Part shown: one piece after another, positions 16,979 through 27,600 of the stretch | Layout of the letters: every line of letters begins with the position of its first letter | How positions within the stretch are numbered: position 1 is the stretch's first letter | Assembly: GCF_022012335.1 (NCBI RefSeq) | Contig: NZ_JAKLTO010000002.1 | Location: 310,001-374,000 of the forward strand | DNA: 64,000 bases | Source of the DNA: Flavobacterium sp. SM15 | GTDB taxonomy: Bacteria > Bacteroidota > Bacteroidia > Flavobacteriales > Flavobacteriaceae | Direction: 5' to 3' | Notes under the pieces: model-generated | What the model was told of the DNA's origin: nothing | Database searches by the model: none | The model's input: the letters and a program-made list of their open reading frames with translations, nothing else | Program-made: the position numbers and the translations under genes

Positions 16979-17416
16979 ATGATTTTTATCCATCAAATTG
17001 AAGCAGAAGAAACATTTTCAGTACGCCAACCCGTATTGCGTCCGGGAAAACCCATTGAAACTTGCCATTTTGACGGTGACAACTTAGGCACCACTGCCCA
17101 TTTTGGCTTGTATGAACATGATGATTTAATTGGTGTAGTATCAGTATATAAAGTAACCAACCCCGCTTTTTCAAAAAGGGAACAGTACCAAATACGAGGT
17201 ATGGCAGTACTTCAGGAATTTCAGCGAATGGGCATCGGAGAACAATTAGTAAAAAAAGTTGAACATTACGTAAAAGAGAAAAAAGGAGAACTTATCTGGT
17301 TCAACGCCAGGGAAAAAGCTGTTAAATTTTATGAAAAATTAGACTACAAAATAAAAGGAGAACCCTTTGATATAAAGGAAATCGGCACGCATTTTGTTAT
17401 GCATAAAAGCATCTAA
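16979..17416 (+). CDS. GNAT family N-acetyltransferase
   Basis: A 145-residue GCN5-related acetyltransferase. The acetyl-CoA pyrophosphate loop is visible as 'FQRMGIGEQL' (R/Q-x-x-G-x-G/A), preceded by 'QIRGMAVL' (motif A strand) and followed by 'FYEKLDYKIKGEPF' (motif B, with the Tyr often acting as acid). The acceptor is unknown. It stands alone between the tRNA cluster and an L,D-transpeptidase. Confidence 0.9.
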   Translation: MIFIHQIEAEETFSVRQPVLRPGKPIETCHFDGDNLGTTAHFGLYEHDDLIGVVSVYKVTNPAFSKREQYQIRGMAVLQEFQRMGIGEQLVKKVEHYVKEKKGELIWFNAREKAVKFYEKLDYKIKGEPFDIKEIGTHFVMHKSI

Positions 17417-17480
17417 ATGTTAAATAACAAAAACCTCGGTTTCATTTTTTGTAACTTAGGATAGTAAAATTTCATCGACC

Positions 17481-19073
17481 ATGTCTTACAAATACCTCTT
17501 TTTTATCCTGCCTTTACTATTTTTCAGTTGTAAAAAAGAGACCGCATTGGCAAAAAATAACGATCAGGACACTCTGGTTAAAAAAGTAATTCCTATTGTT
17601 TCCCCAAAATCAATTGCAATAGATACGAATCTTCTAAGCAACAAATCGGAACGGATTAAAGAATTCTACAAAAACAACCTTTTTAAAACGGTTTGGACCG
17701 AAACTAGCGACCGAAAAGAATTACTTGATTTAATAGCCGAGTCGGAACTCGAAGGCTTAGACCCGGAAGACTACAACATCAACCAACTCGAGAAAAAGGA
17801 AAAAAACAGAGCTAAATTAACCAACAATGAAATTATAGCCGACGACATTCTACTGACAGAATCCTTTCAGAAGTTAGCCAATCATTTATACAACGGAAAA
17901 ATTGACCCTACTCAACTGTATACCGATTGGGACATGCATCCTAAAGAAATCAAAGCCATCGATATACTTCAGGAAGCCATCCGAAACCATACCGTTGAAA
18001 AAACGCTCGACACACTTAAACCTAATCATCGCGTTTATCAACTTCTTAAAAAAAGCTTGGCTAAAATTAAAGAGATGCCAAACGACAATCTTGCCTCGGT
18101 TTGGGTAGAAGACAAAATAAAACCCAACGATACTGCCGATGTGGTTAAAAAAATAAAACTGCGTTTGGCGTATTGGGGCGATTACAAAAAATCTGATTCG
18201 TTAACTTCCATTTACGACGAAAAAACCGTGAAAGCCGTAAAGCATTTTCAACACCGTCACGGCTTGTTGGCCGATGGAATTATTGGAAAAGGAACTGCCG
18301 CCGCTTTAAATTTTACCAAAAACCAAAGAAAGCAGCAAATTATTGCCAATTTAGAACGTTGGCGCTGGTTCCCAAGGCATTTAGGCGATGATTATATCAT
18401 TGTAAACATCCCCGAATTCAAACTCTACGCAATAAAAAACAACGACACAATTCGCACCCATAAAGTGGTGGTCGGGAAAGACAAAAGAAAAACACCGATT
18501 CTTGCTTCCAAGTTCAGTAATTTAGTAATCAATCCAACCTGGACGGTTCCTCCAACCATCATTAAAGAAGATTTAGGCCCGACCGCAGCAAAAAACAGAG
18601 GCTATTTTGCGGCCACCGGAATCACCATTTACAACATGAAGGGTCAGGAAGTAAGTCCGTACAGTTGGAATGCTGCAAAACCCAACAATTACCGTTATGT
18701 TCAAAAACCGGGGTACAACAATTCGCTTGGACTGGTTAAATTCAATTTTCCAAACGGTCATTTGGTGTACCTGCACGATACCAACCACAGAGACTTTTTC
18801 GGCTTGAGCGGACGTGCACTAAGTTCAGGATGTGTTCGTGTGGAAAATCCGTTAGATTTGGCGTATTACATTTTGGAAACCGATGAAAACATCATGAACA
18901 AAACCCGCGTGGAAAAAATCATCGAGAGCAAAAAAACTTCTGGAATCCCAATAAAAAAACCCATCTACGTTTATTTACTGTACTGGACAGCTTCTTTAAA
19001 CGAAGATGGATTTCAGTTTCGAAACGATATTTACAACCTCGATTTCGACTTGTATCAGAAACTACGAAACTAA
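17481..19073 (+). CDS. L,D-transpeptidase lipoprotein (YcbB/LdtD type)
   Basis: A 530-residue cell-wall enzyme that makes 3-3 peptidoglycan cross-links or attaches proteins. A lipoprotein signal ends in 'FFSC' (Cys about 17). A scaffold domain (about 45-180) precedes a peptidoglycan-binding domain (about 215-275, 'VKAVKHFQHRHGLLADGIIG'). The YkuD catalytic domain (about 300-465) has 'LHDTNHRDFF' and the nucleophile Cys451 in 'SSGCVRVENP'. Its last 12 bases overlap the convergent gene for a second L,D-transpeptidase-like protein. No exact promoter consensus was seen; TAACTTAG lies near 17452. Confidence 0.93.
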   Translation: MSYKYLFFILPLLFFSCKKETALAKNNDQDTLVKKVIPIVSPKSIAIDTNLLSNKSERIKEFYKNNLFKTVWTETSDRKELLDLIAESELEGLDPEDYNINQLEKKEKNRAKLTNNEIIADDILLTESFQKLANHLYNGKIDPTQLYTDWDMHPKEIKAIDILQEAIRNHTVEKTLDTLKPNHRVYQLLKKSLAKIKEMPNDNLASVWVEDKIKPNDTADVVKKIKLRLAYWGDYKKSDSLTSIYDEKTVKAVKHFQHRHGLLADGIIGKGTAAALNFTKNQRKQQIIANLERWRWFPRHLGDDYIIVNIPEFKLYAIKNNDTIRTHKVVVGKDKRKTPILASKFSNLVINPTWTVPPTIIKEDLGPTAAKNRGYFAATGITIYNMKGQEVSPYSWNAAKPNNYRYVQKPGYNNSLGLVKFNFPNGHLVYLHDTNHRDFFGLSGRALSSGCVRVENPLDLAYYILETDENIMNKTRVEKIIESKKTSGIPIKKPIYVYLLYWTASLNEDGFQFRNDIYNLDFDLYQKLRN

Positions 19074-19772
19074 TTTAGACTTGTTCTCGTAAGTTCTTGA
19101 AGGATGATAAATAAACAAACACGATTTGTCTTTTACCATATTGATAAGTTCTTTATGAATTGCAAAAGGAACCGCCGGACAACCTTGGCTTCTTCCTAAA
19201 CGACCTTGTTGACGAATGATGCTTTCTGCTGCATAATCAGCTCCGTGCATTACTACGGCTCTGTTTCTTGCATTGTCATTAATACCGTACTCCAAACCGT
19301 CTAATTTTAACGACAATCCGTGTTTTCCGTTATAGGTTTCACCGGTAGCGTAAAAACCTAAACTGCTTTTATTGGAATTGGTCTCGTTGGAAAACGAAGT
19401 AGCATATTCTTCTCCACTGTTTCTTCCATGGGATACAACCGATTGTAACAAAATTGAATTTGTAGCCATATCGATTACCCAAAGTCTTTTTTGTGTTGAA
19501 GACAAACTAAAATCTACAATTGTAAGGAGGTCTTTTTTGATAATCCCCTGCTCTTTCAGCTGATAAAATCCTTCCAAAGCTTTTGAAAAACATTCAAATT
19601 TTGGCATTGAGAATGCTTTCACATCTAAAGACGCATACAAACTTTTAACTTTTAACTCTAGCGAAGCCTTTGCATTTGCAGCCAATAACTTCGGATCGTG
19701 GTTCTCTGTCGCTGTGGTGGGTTTGAACGACAAAAAGAACACAAATAAAATTGGCAATACTCTGTAAATCAT
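19062..19772 (-). CDS. Murein L,D-transpeptidase catalytic domain protein (YkuD_2)
   Basis: A 236-residue exported protein with a signal peptide (about 1-21) and the YkuD_2-type catalytic region: 'VVMHGADYAAES' supplies the His and 'GRSQGCPAVP' the nucleophilic Cys. 'LWVIDMATNSILLQSVVSHGRNSG' is the family's conserved beta segment. The substrate is probably peptidoglycan peptides. It is convergent with, and overlaps by 12 bases, the YcbB-type enzyme gene, so transcription of the two could interfere. Confidence 0.9.
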   Translation of the reverse strand: MIYRVLPILFVFFLSFKPTTATENHDPKLLAANAKASLELKVKSLYASLDVKAFSMPKFECFSKALEGFYQLKEQGIIKKDLLTIVDFSLSSTQKRLWVIDMATNSILLQSVVSHGRNSGEEYATSFSNETNSNKSSLGFYATGETYNGKHGLSLKLDGLEYGINDNARNRAVVMHGADYAAESIIRQQGRLGRSQGCPAVPFAIHKELINMVKDKSCLFIYHPSRTYENKSKLVS

Positions 19773-19808
19773 TGATAATCTAGTTGTTATGGTTTAATTA
19801 AGTCGAGC

Positions 19809-19816
19809 CAAAAATA
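19809..19816 (-). promoter_or_regulatory. -7 promoter element of the YkuD_2 gene
   Basis: Minus-strand TATTTTTG, an exact TAnnTTTG match 36 bases before the start codon. Confidence 0.45.
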
Positions 19817-19941
19817 TACATTAATTTTAAACTTCCAAATTTTTTTTGCAGTTTGTCGATAAAATTTAACATTTCATCGAGTTGATTAATAAGTCATTAG
19901 TTAAAGATTTCTTAATACACATAAGGGTTTCAGCAAATATT

Positions 19942-19949
19942 TATCTTTG
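19942..19949 (+). promoter_or_regulatory. -7 promoter element of the DUF5916 gene
   Basis: TATCTTTG, an exact TAnnTTTG match. The first in-frame ATG (19952) would lie at the predicted transcription start, which supports ATG 19979 as the real start. Confidence 0.5.
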
Positions 19950-19978
19950 ATATGTCAATCATCAAAAAAATCAAAAAA

Positions 19979-22453
19979 ATGAAATTAAAGCTGTCTTTAC
20001 TTTTAAGCTTTATCTGCTCTATTCCGGCATTTTGCCAACAAAGCACAACACCTGAACTTCCAAAAACAATAACTAAAAAAACTATAAACGCGTTTCGGGC
20101 CTCCGAAAGTATAGCAATCGACGGAAAATTAAACGAAACCTCCTGGAATTCAGCACAAAACGCTACTGACTTTGTCATGTTTCAACCCGACAACGGAAAA
20201 CCAATACCCAACGATAAAAGAACCGAAGTAAAAGTAATATACGACGATGAAGCCATTTATATTGGAGCCATCATGTATGACGATCCTTCTAAAATCTTAA
20301 AGGAAATGACTCAACGCGACAATTTCGGAACTTCTGATTTCTTCGGTATTTTTATTAACGGCTACAACGACGGGCAACAGGATTACCGATTTTTTGTAAG
20401 TGCTGCAGGCAGTCAGATGGACTGTCTTGCCACAGACAACGGAGAAGACTACTCTTGGGATGGCATTTGGCATTCCAACGTTACCCTTACCGATTTTGGA
20501 TGGGTGGCCGAAATGAAAATTCCCTATGCCGCCTTGCGCTTTTCCGAAAAACCAAAACAAACCTGGGGGATGAATTTTTTTAGAGAGATTCGTCGTGACC
20601 GCCAGAAATACACCTGGAACCACCTGAACAACCAAATCGGATCCATTACCCAGCAGATGGGAATACTCGAAGGGATTGAAAACATCAAAACCCCTACCCG
20701 ATTGTTTTTTATGCCCTATGCTTCATTTTATCAAAGTAACAACAACAAAGGAAGCGAAAGCAAATTTAAAGCCGGAATGGACATCAAATATGGCATTAAT
20801 GATTCCTTTACTTTGGATGCGATTTTGGTTCCCGATTTCGGCCAGACCACTTTTGACAACGTTGTTTTGAATTTAGGGCCTTTTGAACAACAATTCAATG
20901 AAAACCGTCCGTTTTTCACCGAAGGCACCGACTTGTTCAACAAAGGCGGGATGTTCTATTCCAGAAGAATTGGCGGTGTTCCTATTTTATATCCGGAAAC
21001 AGAAGACGACGAAACCGTGCTTAATTACCCGGCTAACGTGAATTTATTAAACGCCTTAAAAGTTTCCGGGCGTACTTCTAAAGGATTAGGAATTGGGGTT
21101 CTGAACGCCATTACCGAAAAAACCGAAGTAACCATTGAAAAAAAGAAGGTTACTCCAAACCCCGACCCTACCCAACCACCAACGATTGAATACAGTTATC
21201 GCGATGCATTGGTTTCTCCTTTAACGGATTACAATGTTTTGGTGTTTGATCAGCGTTTTAGAAAAAATTCCTCCGTTACATTGGTAAATACCAATGTGAT
21301 TCGGGACGGAAAAACGCCCGATGCATCGGTAGCCGCTTTGCTTTTCGATCTAAATACCAAAGCCAATACGTATAACCTTAACGGTGATTTCAAATACAAC
21401 TTTACCAATGGCGAAGTGTTCAACAAAAAAATGGGACAACGTTCGTTTCTATCTTTCAGTAAAACCAGTGGAAAATTCCGCTATACGGTTAATGGAAGTT
21501 ACGTGAACGACAAATACGACATCAATGATTTAGGCATCAACTTCATCAACAATTATCATCACATTTATAACTATTTAAGCTATCGTTTGCTAAAACCGAA
21601 CAAAACGTTCAACTCATTCAACATCAATTTAAATTCGTATGCCGAGTTTAACAACACTACCGGAAGAGCACAGGAAACGTATTTCAGTTTAAATGTGAAT
21701 ACCAACAACAAGAAAAACGATTATATAGGAGGTGGAATTCAGCTAGAACCTTTCGAAACCTACGATTTTTACCAGCCACAAGCAGATGGTCGTTTTGTGT
21801 ACAACCCAAAAGCTATCCGAAGCTGGCTGGACATTTCAACCAACTATAACAACCCTTTCGCCTTCGACACCGGTATGTGGTTTCATCGTTTGGATCAGGG
21901 CAACCGCAACAATATTGGCTTTTACATGAATCCGCGTTACCGTTTCAGTGACAAGCTTTCTTTTGTCTATGCTTTTGAATTTAACCGACAAAATGCAGAC
22001 AAAGGCCGAATTGATCGCGTGAACGACACCATTATTTTTGCCAACCGAAACCGAAATACCATTACCAATGCCTTAACCGGAAAATATTCGATTTCTCCAA
22101 AAATGACCATCAATTTAAAAGCACGTTACTATTGGTCATATGCGGAAAACCTAAGTTTTCTGAACCTTACCAATGATGGGCATTACGAAGAAAACACGAC
22201 GTACAACAAAAACAAAAACTCAAATTTCAACACCTGGAACTTCGATTTATCCTATTCCTGGTGGTTTGCCCCGGGCAGTCAATTGTCAGTTTTGTACCGA
22301 AATAATGCAATTCACAGCGAAAGGCGTGTAATTAAAAATATTATTGATAATTTAGACCACACAATTGGAGACGATTTGAACAATACAATTTCATTAAGTT
22401 TCCGCTACTATATCGATTACAACAATGCCAAAAATTGGTTTAAAGCATCATGA
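19979..22453 (+). CDS. DUF5916 outer-membrane protein with CBM9-like domain
   Basis: A protein of about 824 residues with a Sec signal peptide ('LSFICSIPAFCQ'). An N-terminal carbohydrate-binding-module-9-like domain follows ('IDGKLNETSWNSAQ', 'VKVIYDDEAIYIGAIMYDD', 'RDNFGTSDFFGIFI'). The long C-terminal DUF5916 region is full of aromatic beta strands, typical of an outer-membrane barrel of this family ('FDQRFRKNSS', 'FSISPKMTINLKARYYWSYAENL'). The function is unknown; sugar or polymer binding at the surface is an inference. The stop TGA overlaps the gpmI start region. Confidence 0.88.
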   Translation: MKLKLSLLLSFICSIPAFCQQSTTPELPKTITKKTINAFRASESIAIDGKLNETSWNSAQNATDFVMFQPDNGKPIPNDKRTEVKVIYDDEAIYIGAIMYDDPSKILKEMTQRDNFGTSDFFGIFINGYNDGQQDYRFFVSAAGSQMDCLATDNGEDYSWDGIWHSNVTLTDFGWVAEMKIPYAALRFSEKPKQTWGMNFFREIRRDRQKYTWNHLNNQIGSITQQMGILEGIENIKTPTRLFFMPYASFYQSNNNKGSESKFKAGMDIKYGINDSFTLDAILVPDFGQTTFDNVVLNLGPFEQQFNENRPFFTEGTDLFNKGGMFYSRRIGGVPILYPETEDDETVLNYPANVNLLNALKVSGRTSKGLGIGVLNAITEKTEVTIEKKKVTPNPDPTQPPTIEYSYRDALVSPLTDYNVLVFDQRFRKNSSVTLVNTNVIRDGKTPDASVAALLFDLNTKANTYNLNGDFKYNFTNGEVFNKKMGQRSFLSFSKTSGKFRYTVNGSYVNDKYDINDLGINFINNYHHIYNYLSYRLLKPNKTFNSFNINLNSYAEFNNTTGRAQETYFSLNVNTNNKKNDYIGGGIQLEPFETYDFYQPQADGRFVYNPKAIRSWLDISTNYNNPFAFDTGMWFHRLDQGNRNNIGFYMNPRYRFSDKLSFVYAFEFNRQNADKGRIDRVNDTIIFANRNRNTITNALTGKYSISPKMTINLKARYYWSYAENLSFLNLTNDGHYEENTTYNKNKNSNFNTWNFDLSYSWWFAPGSQLSVLYRNNAIHSERRVIKNIIDNLDHTIGDDLNNTISLSFRYYIDYNNAKNWFKAS

Positions 22454-23970
22454 TGAATAAAAAAGTAATTTTAATGATTTTAGACGGTTGGGGAAAATCA
22501 CCCGACCCGAAGGTTTCCGCCATTGACAATGCCAACACGCCTTTCATAGACAGTTTATACACCCAATACCCAAACGCTTCCCTTAGAACCGACGGCCTAA
22601 ACGTTGGTTTACCGGAAGGACAAATGGGAAATTCGGAAGTAGGTCATATGAATTTAGGTGCCGGACGCATTGTGTACCAGGATTTGGCAAAAATCAACCT
22701 GGCGGTACAACACAAAACCCTAAATCAGGAGAAAGTACTTAACGATGCTTTTGCTTATGCAAAACAAAACCATAAAAACGTTCACTTCTTAGGACTGGTT
22801 TCCGATGGTGGTGTTCATTCTCACACTTCGCATTTACGCGGGCTTTTGGATGCTGCACAAAGTTATGGTTTAGAGAATGTTTTTGTTCATGCATTTACCG
22901 ATGGTCGTGATGTAGATCCAAAATCGGGAGCAAAATATATTGAAGACCTTGAAAATTACTTGAAAAATTCATCTGCTAAATTGGCTTCGATTGTTGGACG
23001 TTATTACGCGATGGATCGTGACAAGCGTTGGGAACGCGTTAAAAAAGCATACGATTTGATCGTGAACGGCATCGGGACTCATTCCATCAATTCGGTAATG
23101 AGCATTTTAGCAAGTTACCACAATCATATTACCGATGAATTTATTGAACCGATTTTAATGGTCGATGCGCACAACCAACCGATTGCCACTATTAAAGAAG
23201 ACGATGTGGTGATTTTCTTCAACTTCAGAACCGACCGCGGAAGACAACTTACCGAAGCGCTTTCCCAAAAAGATTTTCACGAAGAAAACATGCACAAACT
23301 GCCGTTGTATTACGTTACTATGACGAACTATGACGATACTTTCGAGAATGTCCATGTAATTTATGACAAAGACAACATCACCGAAACGCTTGGCGAGGTG
23401 CTGGAACAAAACGGAAAAAAACAAATTAGAATTGCCGAAACGGAAAAGTATCCACATGTAACCTTCTTTTTCTCCGGCGGACGCGAGGAGCCTTTTAACG
23501 GAGAAAGCCGTATTTTATGCCCATCACCTAAAGTAGCCACTTACGATTTACAACCGGAAATGAGCGCCTTTGAATTAAAAGATGCTTTAGTTCCCGAATT
23601 ACAGAAAGGTGAAGTCGATTTTGTTTGTCTAAATTTTGCCAACGGAGACATGGTAGGCCATACCGGAGTGATGGAAGCTGCAATAAAAGCGTGTGAAGCC
23701 GTTGATGTTTGTGTAAAAGAAGTTATTGAAACCGCATTAGAAAACAACTATACCACCATTGTAATTGCCGATCACGGTAACTGTGAAACCATGATTAATC
23801 CGGATGGTACGCCAAACACAGCACACACTACCAATCCGGTGCCGATTATTTTAGTAGATAAAGAATTGAAACAAATTCACGATGGTGTATTAGGCGACAT
23901 TGCTCCTACCATTTTAGAACTAATGGGAGTGAAACAACCACAAGCAATGACCAGACATTCCCTTTTATAA
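22450..23970 (+). CDS. gpmI: 2,3-bisphosphoglycerate-independent phosphoglycerate mutase
   Basis: Interconverts 3- and 2-phosphoglycerate in glycolysis with two Mn2+ ions. The 506-residue length is standard. Asp12 of 'MILDGWG' and the phosphoserine nucleophile Ser62 in 'MGNSEVGHMNLG' form the phosphatase domain. 'GGVHSHTSHLRGLL' and 'FTDGRDVDPKSG' belong to the transferase domain, and 'IADHGNCETM' and 'AHTTNPVP' bring the C-terminal metal ligands. ATGATG at 22450/22453 leaves two possible starts; both overlap the stop of the upstream gene, so translational coupling is likely. Confidence 0.97.
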   Translation: MMNKKVILMILDGWGKSPDPKVSAIDNANTPFIDSLYTQYPNASLRTDGLNVGLPEGQMGNSEVGHMNLGAGRIVYQDLAKINLAVQHKTLNQEKVLNDAFAYAKQNHKNVHFLGLVSDGGVHSHTSHLRGLLDAAQSYGLENVFVHAFTDGRDVDPKSGAKYIEDLENYLKNSSAKLASIVGRYYAMDRDKRWERVKKAYDLIVNGIGTHSINSVMSILASYHNHITDEFIEPILMVDAHNQPIATIKEDDVVIFFNFRTDRGRQLTEALSQKDFHEENMHKLPLYYVTMTNYDDTFENVHVIYDKDNITETLGEVLEQNGKKQIRIAETEKYPHVTFFFSGGREEPFNGESRILCPSPKVATYDLQPEMSAFELKDALVPELQKGEVDFVCLNFANGDMVGHTGVMEAAIKACEAVDVCVKEVIETALENNYTTIVIADHGNCETMINPDGTPNTAHTTNPVPIILVDKELKQIHDGVLGDIAPTILELMGVKQPQAMTRHSLL

Positions 23971-23999
23971 GATTCAAAAAGCAATACTATACTTCAATT

Positions 24000-24542
24000 A
24001 TGAAAAAAATAATCACTTTAGTTGCATTAACCGCTTCAATTATAAGCTGTACAGCACAAAGCAAACCAATTATGACTTCGGAGGTAACAACCGTTCAAAG
24101 CCATGAAATGCTGCTAGGAAAACAAGACAAAATTGAATTAAAAAAGATGCCTTACAACCTTTGGTACAATCCAAATCACGACAACTACAAACCAAATGCA
24201 GCTGTACTTTCTGAAATAAAGAAAAATCTTGAGGGTATTAACATAACTGTTTTTATGGGAACCTGGTGCGAGGACAGCCAACAACAGGTACCTGCATTTT
24301 ATAAAATTTTAGAGGAATTGAATTTCGACAACAATAAAATATCATTAATTACCGTTGACAGAAATAAAGTTACTCCAGAACATCTGGAAAAAGACATGAA
24401 TATCACTAACGTTCCGACCTTCATCATTTACAAAAACGCAAAAGAATTACACCGAATTGTGGAGCGTCCGATGGAAAGTTTAGAAAAGGATTTATTGAAA
24501 ATTGTTTCGGGTCAACTTTATAGGCATGCCTATGAAAATTAA
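24000..24542 (+). CDS. Thioredoxin-like lipoprotein with CxxS active site
   Basis: A 180-residue protein with an N-terminal lipobox-like 'IISC' (Cys17) and a thioredoxin fold. The active-site motif is 'TWCEDS' (Cys90, Ser93), so the second cysteine of the CxxC pair is absent. The cis-Pro loop 'NVPTFIIY' is intact. CxxS proteins act as monothiol isomerases or bind mixed disulfides rather than acting as full oxidoreductases. It follows gpmI by about 30 bases and may be co-transcribed. Close flavobacterial relatives share the WCEDS motif to my recollection; this was not searched. Confidence 0.85.
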   Translation: MKKIITLVALTASIISCTAQSKPIMTSEVTTVQSHEMLLGKQDKIELKKMPYNLWYNPNHDNYKPNAAVLSEIKKNLEGINITVFMGTWCEDSQQQVPAFYKILEELNFDNNKISLITVDRNKVTPEHLEKDMNITNVPTFIIYKNAKELHRIVERPMESLEKDLLKIVSGQLYRHAYEN

Positions 24543-24570
24543 AAAATAACACAGGATGGGTATAATTTTA

Positions 24571-24578
24571 TACTTTTG
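24571..24578 (+). promoter_or_regulatory. -7 promoter element of the T9SS cargo gene
   Basis: TACTTTTG, an exact TAnnTTTG match 23 bases before the ATG at 24602. Confidence 0.45.
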
Positions 24579-24601
24579 TCAATCCTAATAAAATTGACAG
24601 A

Positions 24602-27600
24602 ATGAAGCGGATCGGAAATCAATTAATCCTATTTTTTTTATTATTTTTCATATGCAACGTTTTTGCACAACGAGGAGCCCCTTCCTGTGCAGAACTTGAA
24701 GCCAATTACCAACAATACCAGTCTTGTGCCTCTAACGTTCCTTTTCCAAATTCAACCGGAGGAAATACCGAAAGCTTTCAAACCAGCTGTATAGGTCAAG
24801 CTTTCCAAGGGCCAACTTGGTTTTTTATTCAAATACAAAATACAGGTCCTATTACGCTTCAAATCAGTCAAACCGGAACAGATGGTTCGGGAACCGATGT
24901 TGATTTTGTACTCTGGGGGCCTTTTTCAAATTTAACCAATATTTGCAGCCAGTTGAACCAAACGGTTGAAACAGACTGTAGTTGGCTGCCGGACAGTGTA
25001 GAACTGGTTGACATTCCAAATGCAGTTACCGGAGAGCTTTATGTTTTACTGGTAGACAATTACTCCAATGTTCCGGGTGAAATCCAGATTACTCAAATTG
25101 GAGGAACCGGAAGTTCCAACTGCGATTTTCTTTCCTCAGTAAAAATTTTAGACAATACTCAAGCAGAAATAACGCAAACCAGCTACTGCAAACCTCAAAC
25201 AAAAGATTTAGTAGCAACTATCGATATTACGGATTTCCCTGGTCAACCTAACAATCTGCGCTTTAATTACACTTGGTACAAAGACAATGTGGTGATTGCT
25301 TCCACTCAAAATTCATTAGCTCCAACAAACACAATTACCGCAACAGATACAGGAATTTATAAAGTGGTAATTACTGCCTACGACATTACCACCAACCCAA
25401 CAGGATCTACAGCGGGACTAATTGAAAGCACGGATCAAATCGACTTAAAATTTCACACCGCTCCTACGGTAACTATTCAAAACACAGCCAATCAATGTTT
25501 GAATTCTAACCCAGTTTTACAAACAGTAATCACTAACAGCGCACAATTAAATAATCTGGTTGATGTCCTATCCTATCAGTGGTATTTAAACAATGTTGCA
25601 ATTACAGGAGCTACTTCACCAAATTTTACGCCAACCCTTTCAGGTGATTATTTTGTTCGACTAAGCAATTCTCCTTGTCTTTCAGCAGATTCAAATATTA
25701 TCAGAATTATTGCAAATCCTAACATTCAGATTTCATCCGACCAAACAATTTGTGAAGCAGACAATTTTATTTTAACCTCAACAAATACAAATGCCGCAGT
25801 AAACACAAACGTAACTTACCAATGGTACCAAAACGGATTGGCTATTGCCGGAGCTACAAATGCCAACTTCACTGTATCTTCTGCCAATCAATTGCCCAAC
25901 ACTACGGCTCCTTATTATTTACAGGCAACCGAACAAGGTTTGTGTTCCCACATTTCCAACACGGTTAACATCACTATTTTTCCAACGCCGGTTGTTAATT
26001 CCGTCCCGGTTGTTTTAGAACAATGTGATTACCTTACCCCCAACACCGATGGGATTGCCGTTACCAACCTTACTCAGGCTTACAACAGCATTACAAACAA
26101 CACTCCGGGACTAAAACTTTATTACTACAAGGACAACGCGCTTACTTTACCGATTACAGATCCTGTTCAATACACCAATACCGGTTATCCTTTTAATCAG
26201 ACTGTTTATGTAAGAGCTGTTAACGAAAATGCCACACCTAACTGTACGGCAAACAGCATTGCAACCATAAACTTACAAGTTACTCCAACAAGCATTGCCA
26301 GCTATCCGAATGTAACAGCAGTTTGTCCGGAAGTAAACCAAAATTTTGGTTATATCGATTTCAATGCTCAACGATTGATAATAAAAAACACCTATTTCCC
26401 AGCGGTTAATGCAGACATAACTTTTTACCTAACCGCCAACGATGCCTCAACAGAACTGAATCCGTTAACCAATACCTCTGAAATACCAATTGGAACTTCA
26501 ACGGTTTATACAAGAATTGAAACCAACAATAATTGTCAGGGAATCGGAACGTTTCAAGTAACTGTGAATGCTGCGCCGCTTCAAACTGTAATTTCTACAA
26601 AAAAAACCTGCGAATCGGATACTTTTTATCTTAATTCAAATGATCCGGAAGCGCTGGCACTACAAAACGCTGCGGTCCAGGCAAGTTATTTCAACTCTTT
26701 TAATGATGCTCAAAACAACATTGGGGTACTCAATAAAAACATCCCGATGAGCTTGACTGTTGGGACCCGAACATTCTTCGTTCGTCTTTACAACAGCACA
26801 ACTCAATGTTTTTCAATTGTAAGTTTTTCAGTAACTACCTATCCGAATCCGGTCATCTTACAACCTCAACCCATTACGGCCTGTGGTACTCCAACTGCAG
26901 TTTTTAATTTAAATAGCAGAATTAATGCCATTACTTCTGGAAACACCAATTATCAGGTTAGCTTTTATCAATCTCTGGCCAACTTAAATGCTGGATTACC
27001 GATTGCAACTCCAAACAATTTCACATCTGCAACCGCAACAATTTTTGTCAAAGTTAGCGATTCAGGCAACAATGGATGTTCTTCCACTACAACATTAAAC
27101 CTAATTGCATTACCATTGCCGGGAGCAACAACAAATCCGACACCTCTTGAAATGTGCGGCTCTAATGGACTGGCTGTATTCAACTTAAGAGACCGAGAAA
27201 CCCAAATGGCCGGTACCGATCTGCTTACCAACATCAATTTCAAATACTATACAAACAGCAGTGATGCTTTGGCAGGAAATACAAACGCGATTTCAAACCC
27301 GGCTGCATTTTCTAATACATCAACAGGATATCAAAAAATTTATGTTCGCCTGAACAGTATAATAAACAGCGATAGTGAAACGACACTTCCTTGTTATAAA
27401 GTTTTAGAGTTAGAGCTATTTGTAAGGCCTTATCCGGAAAACAAACTAGGTTCAAATCCATTTATCATCTGTGTTGACAAAGATAATAATGTGCAAAATC
27501 CGGCAGTGGTAGACACACAATTATCGGCAAGCAATCACTCTTTTGTTTGGTATACCGGTTCTAATGCGGTGAGCGGCAATGAAATCATCGGTCAGAACAA

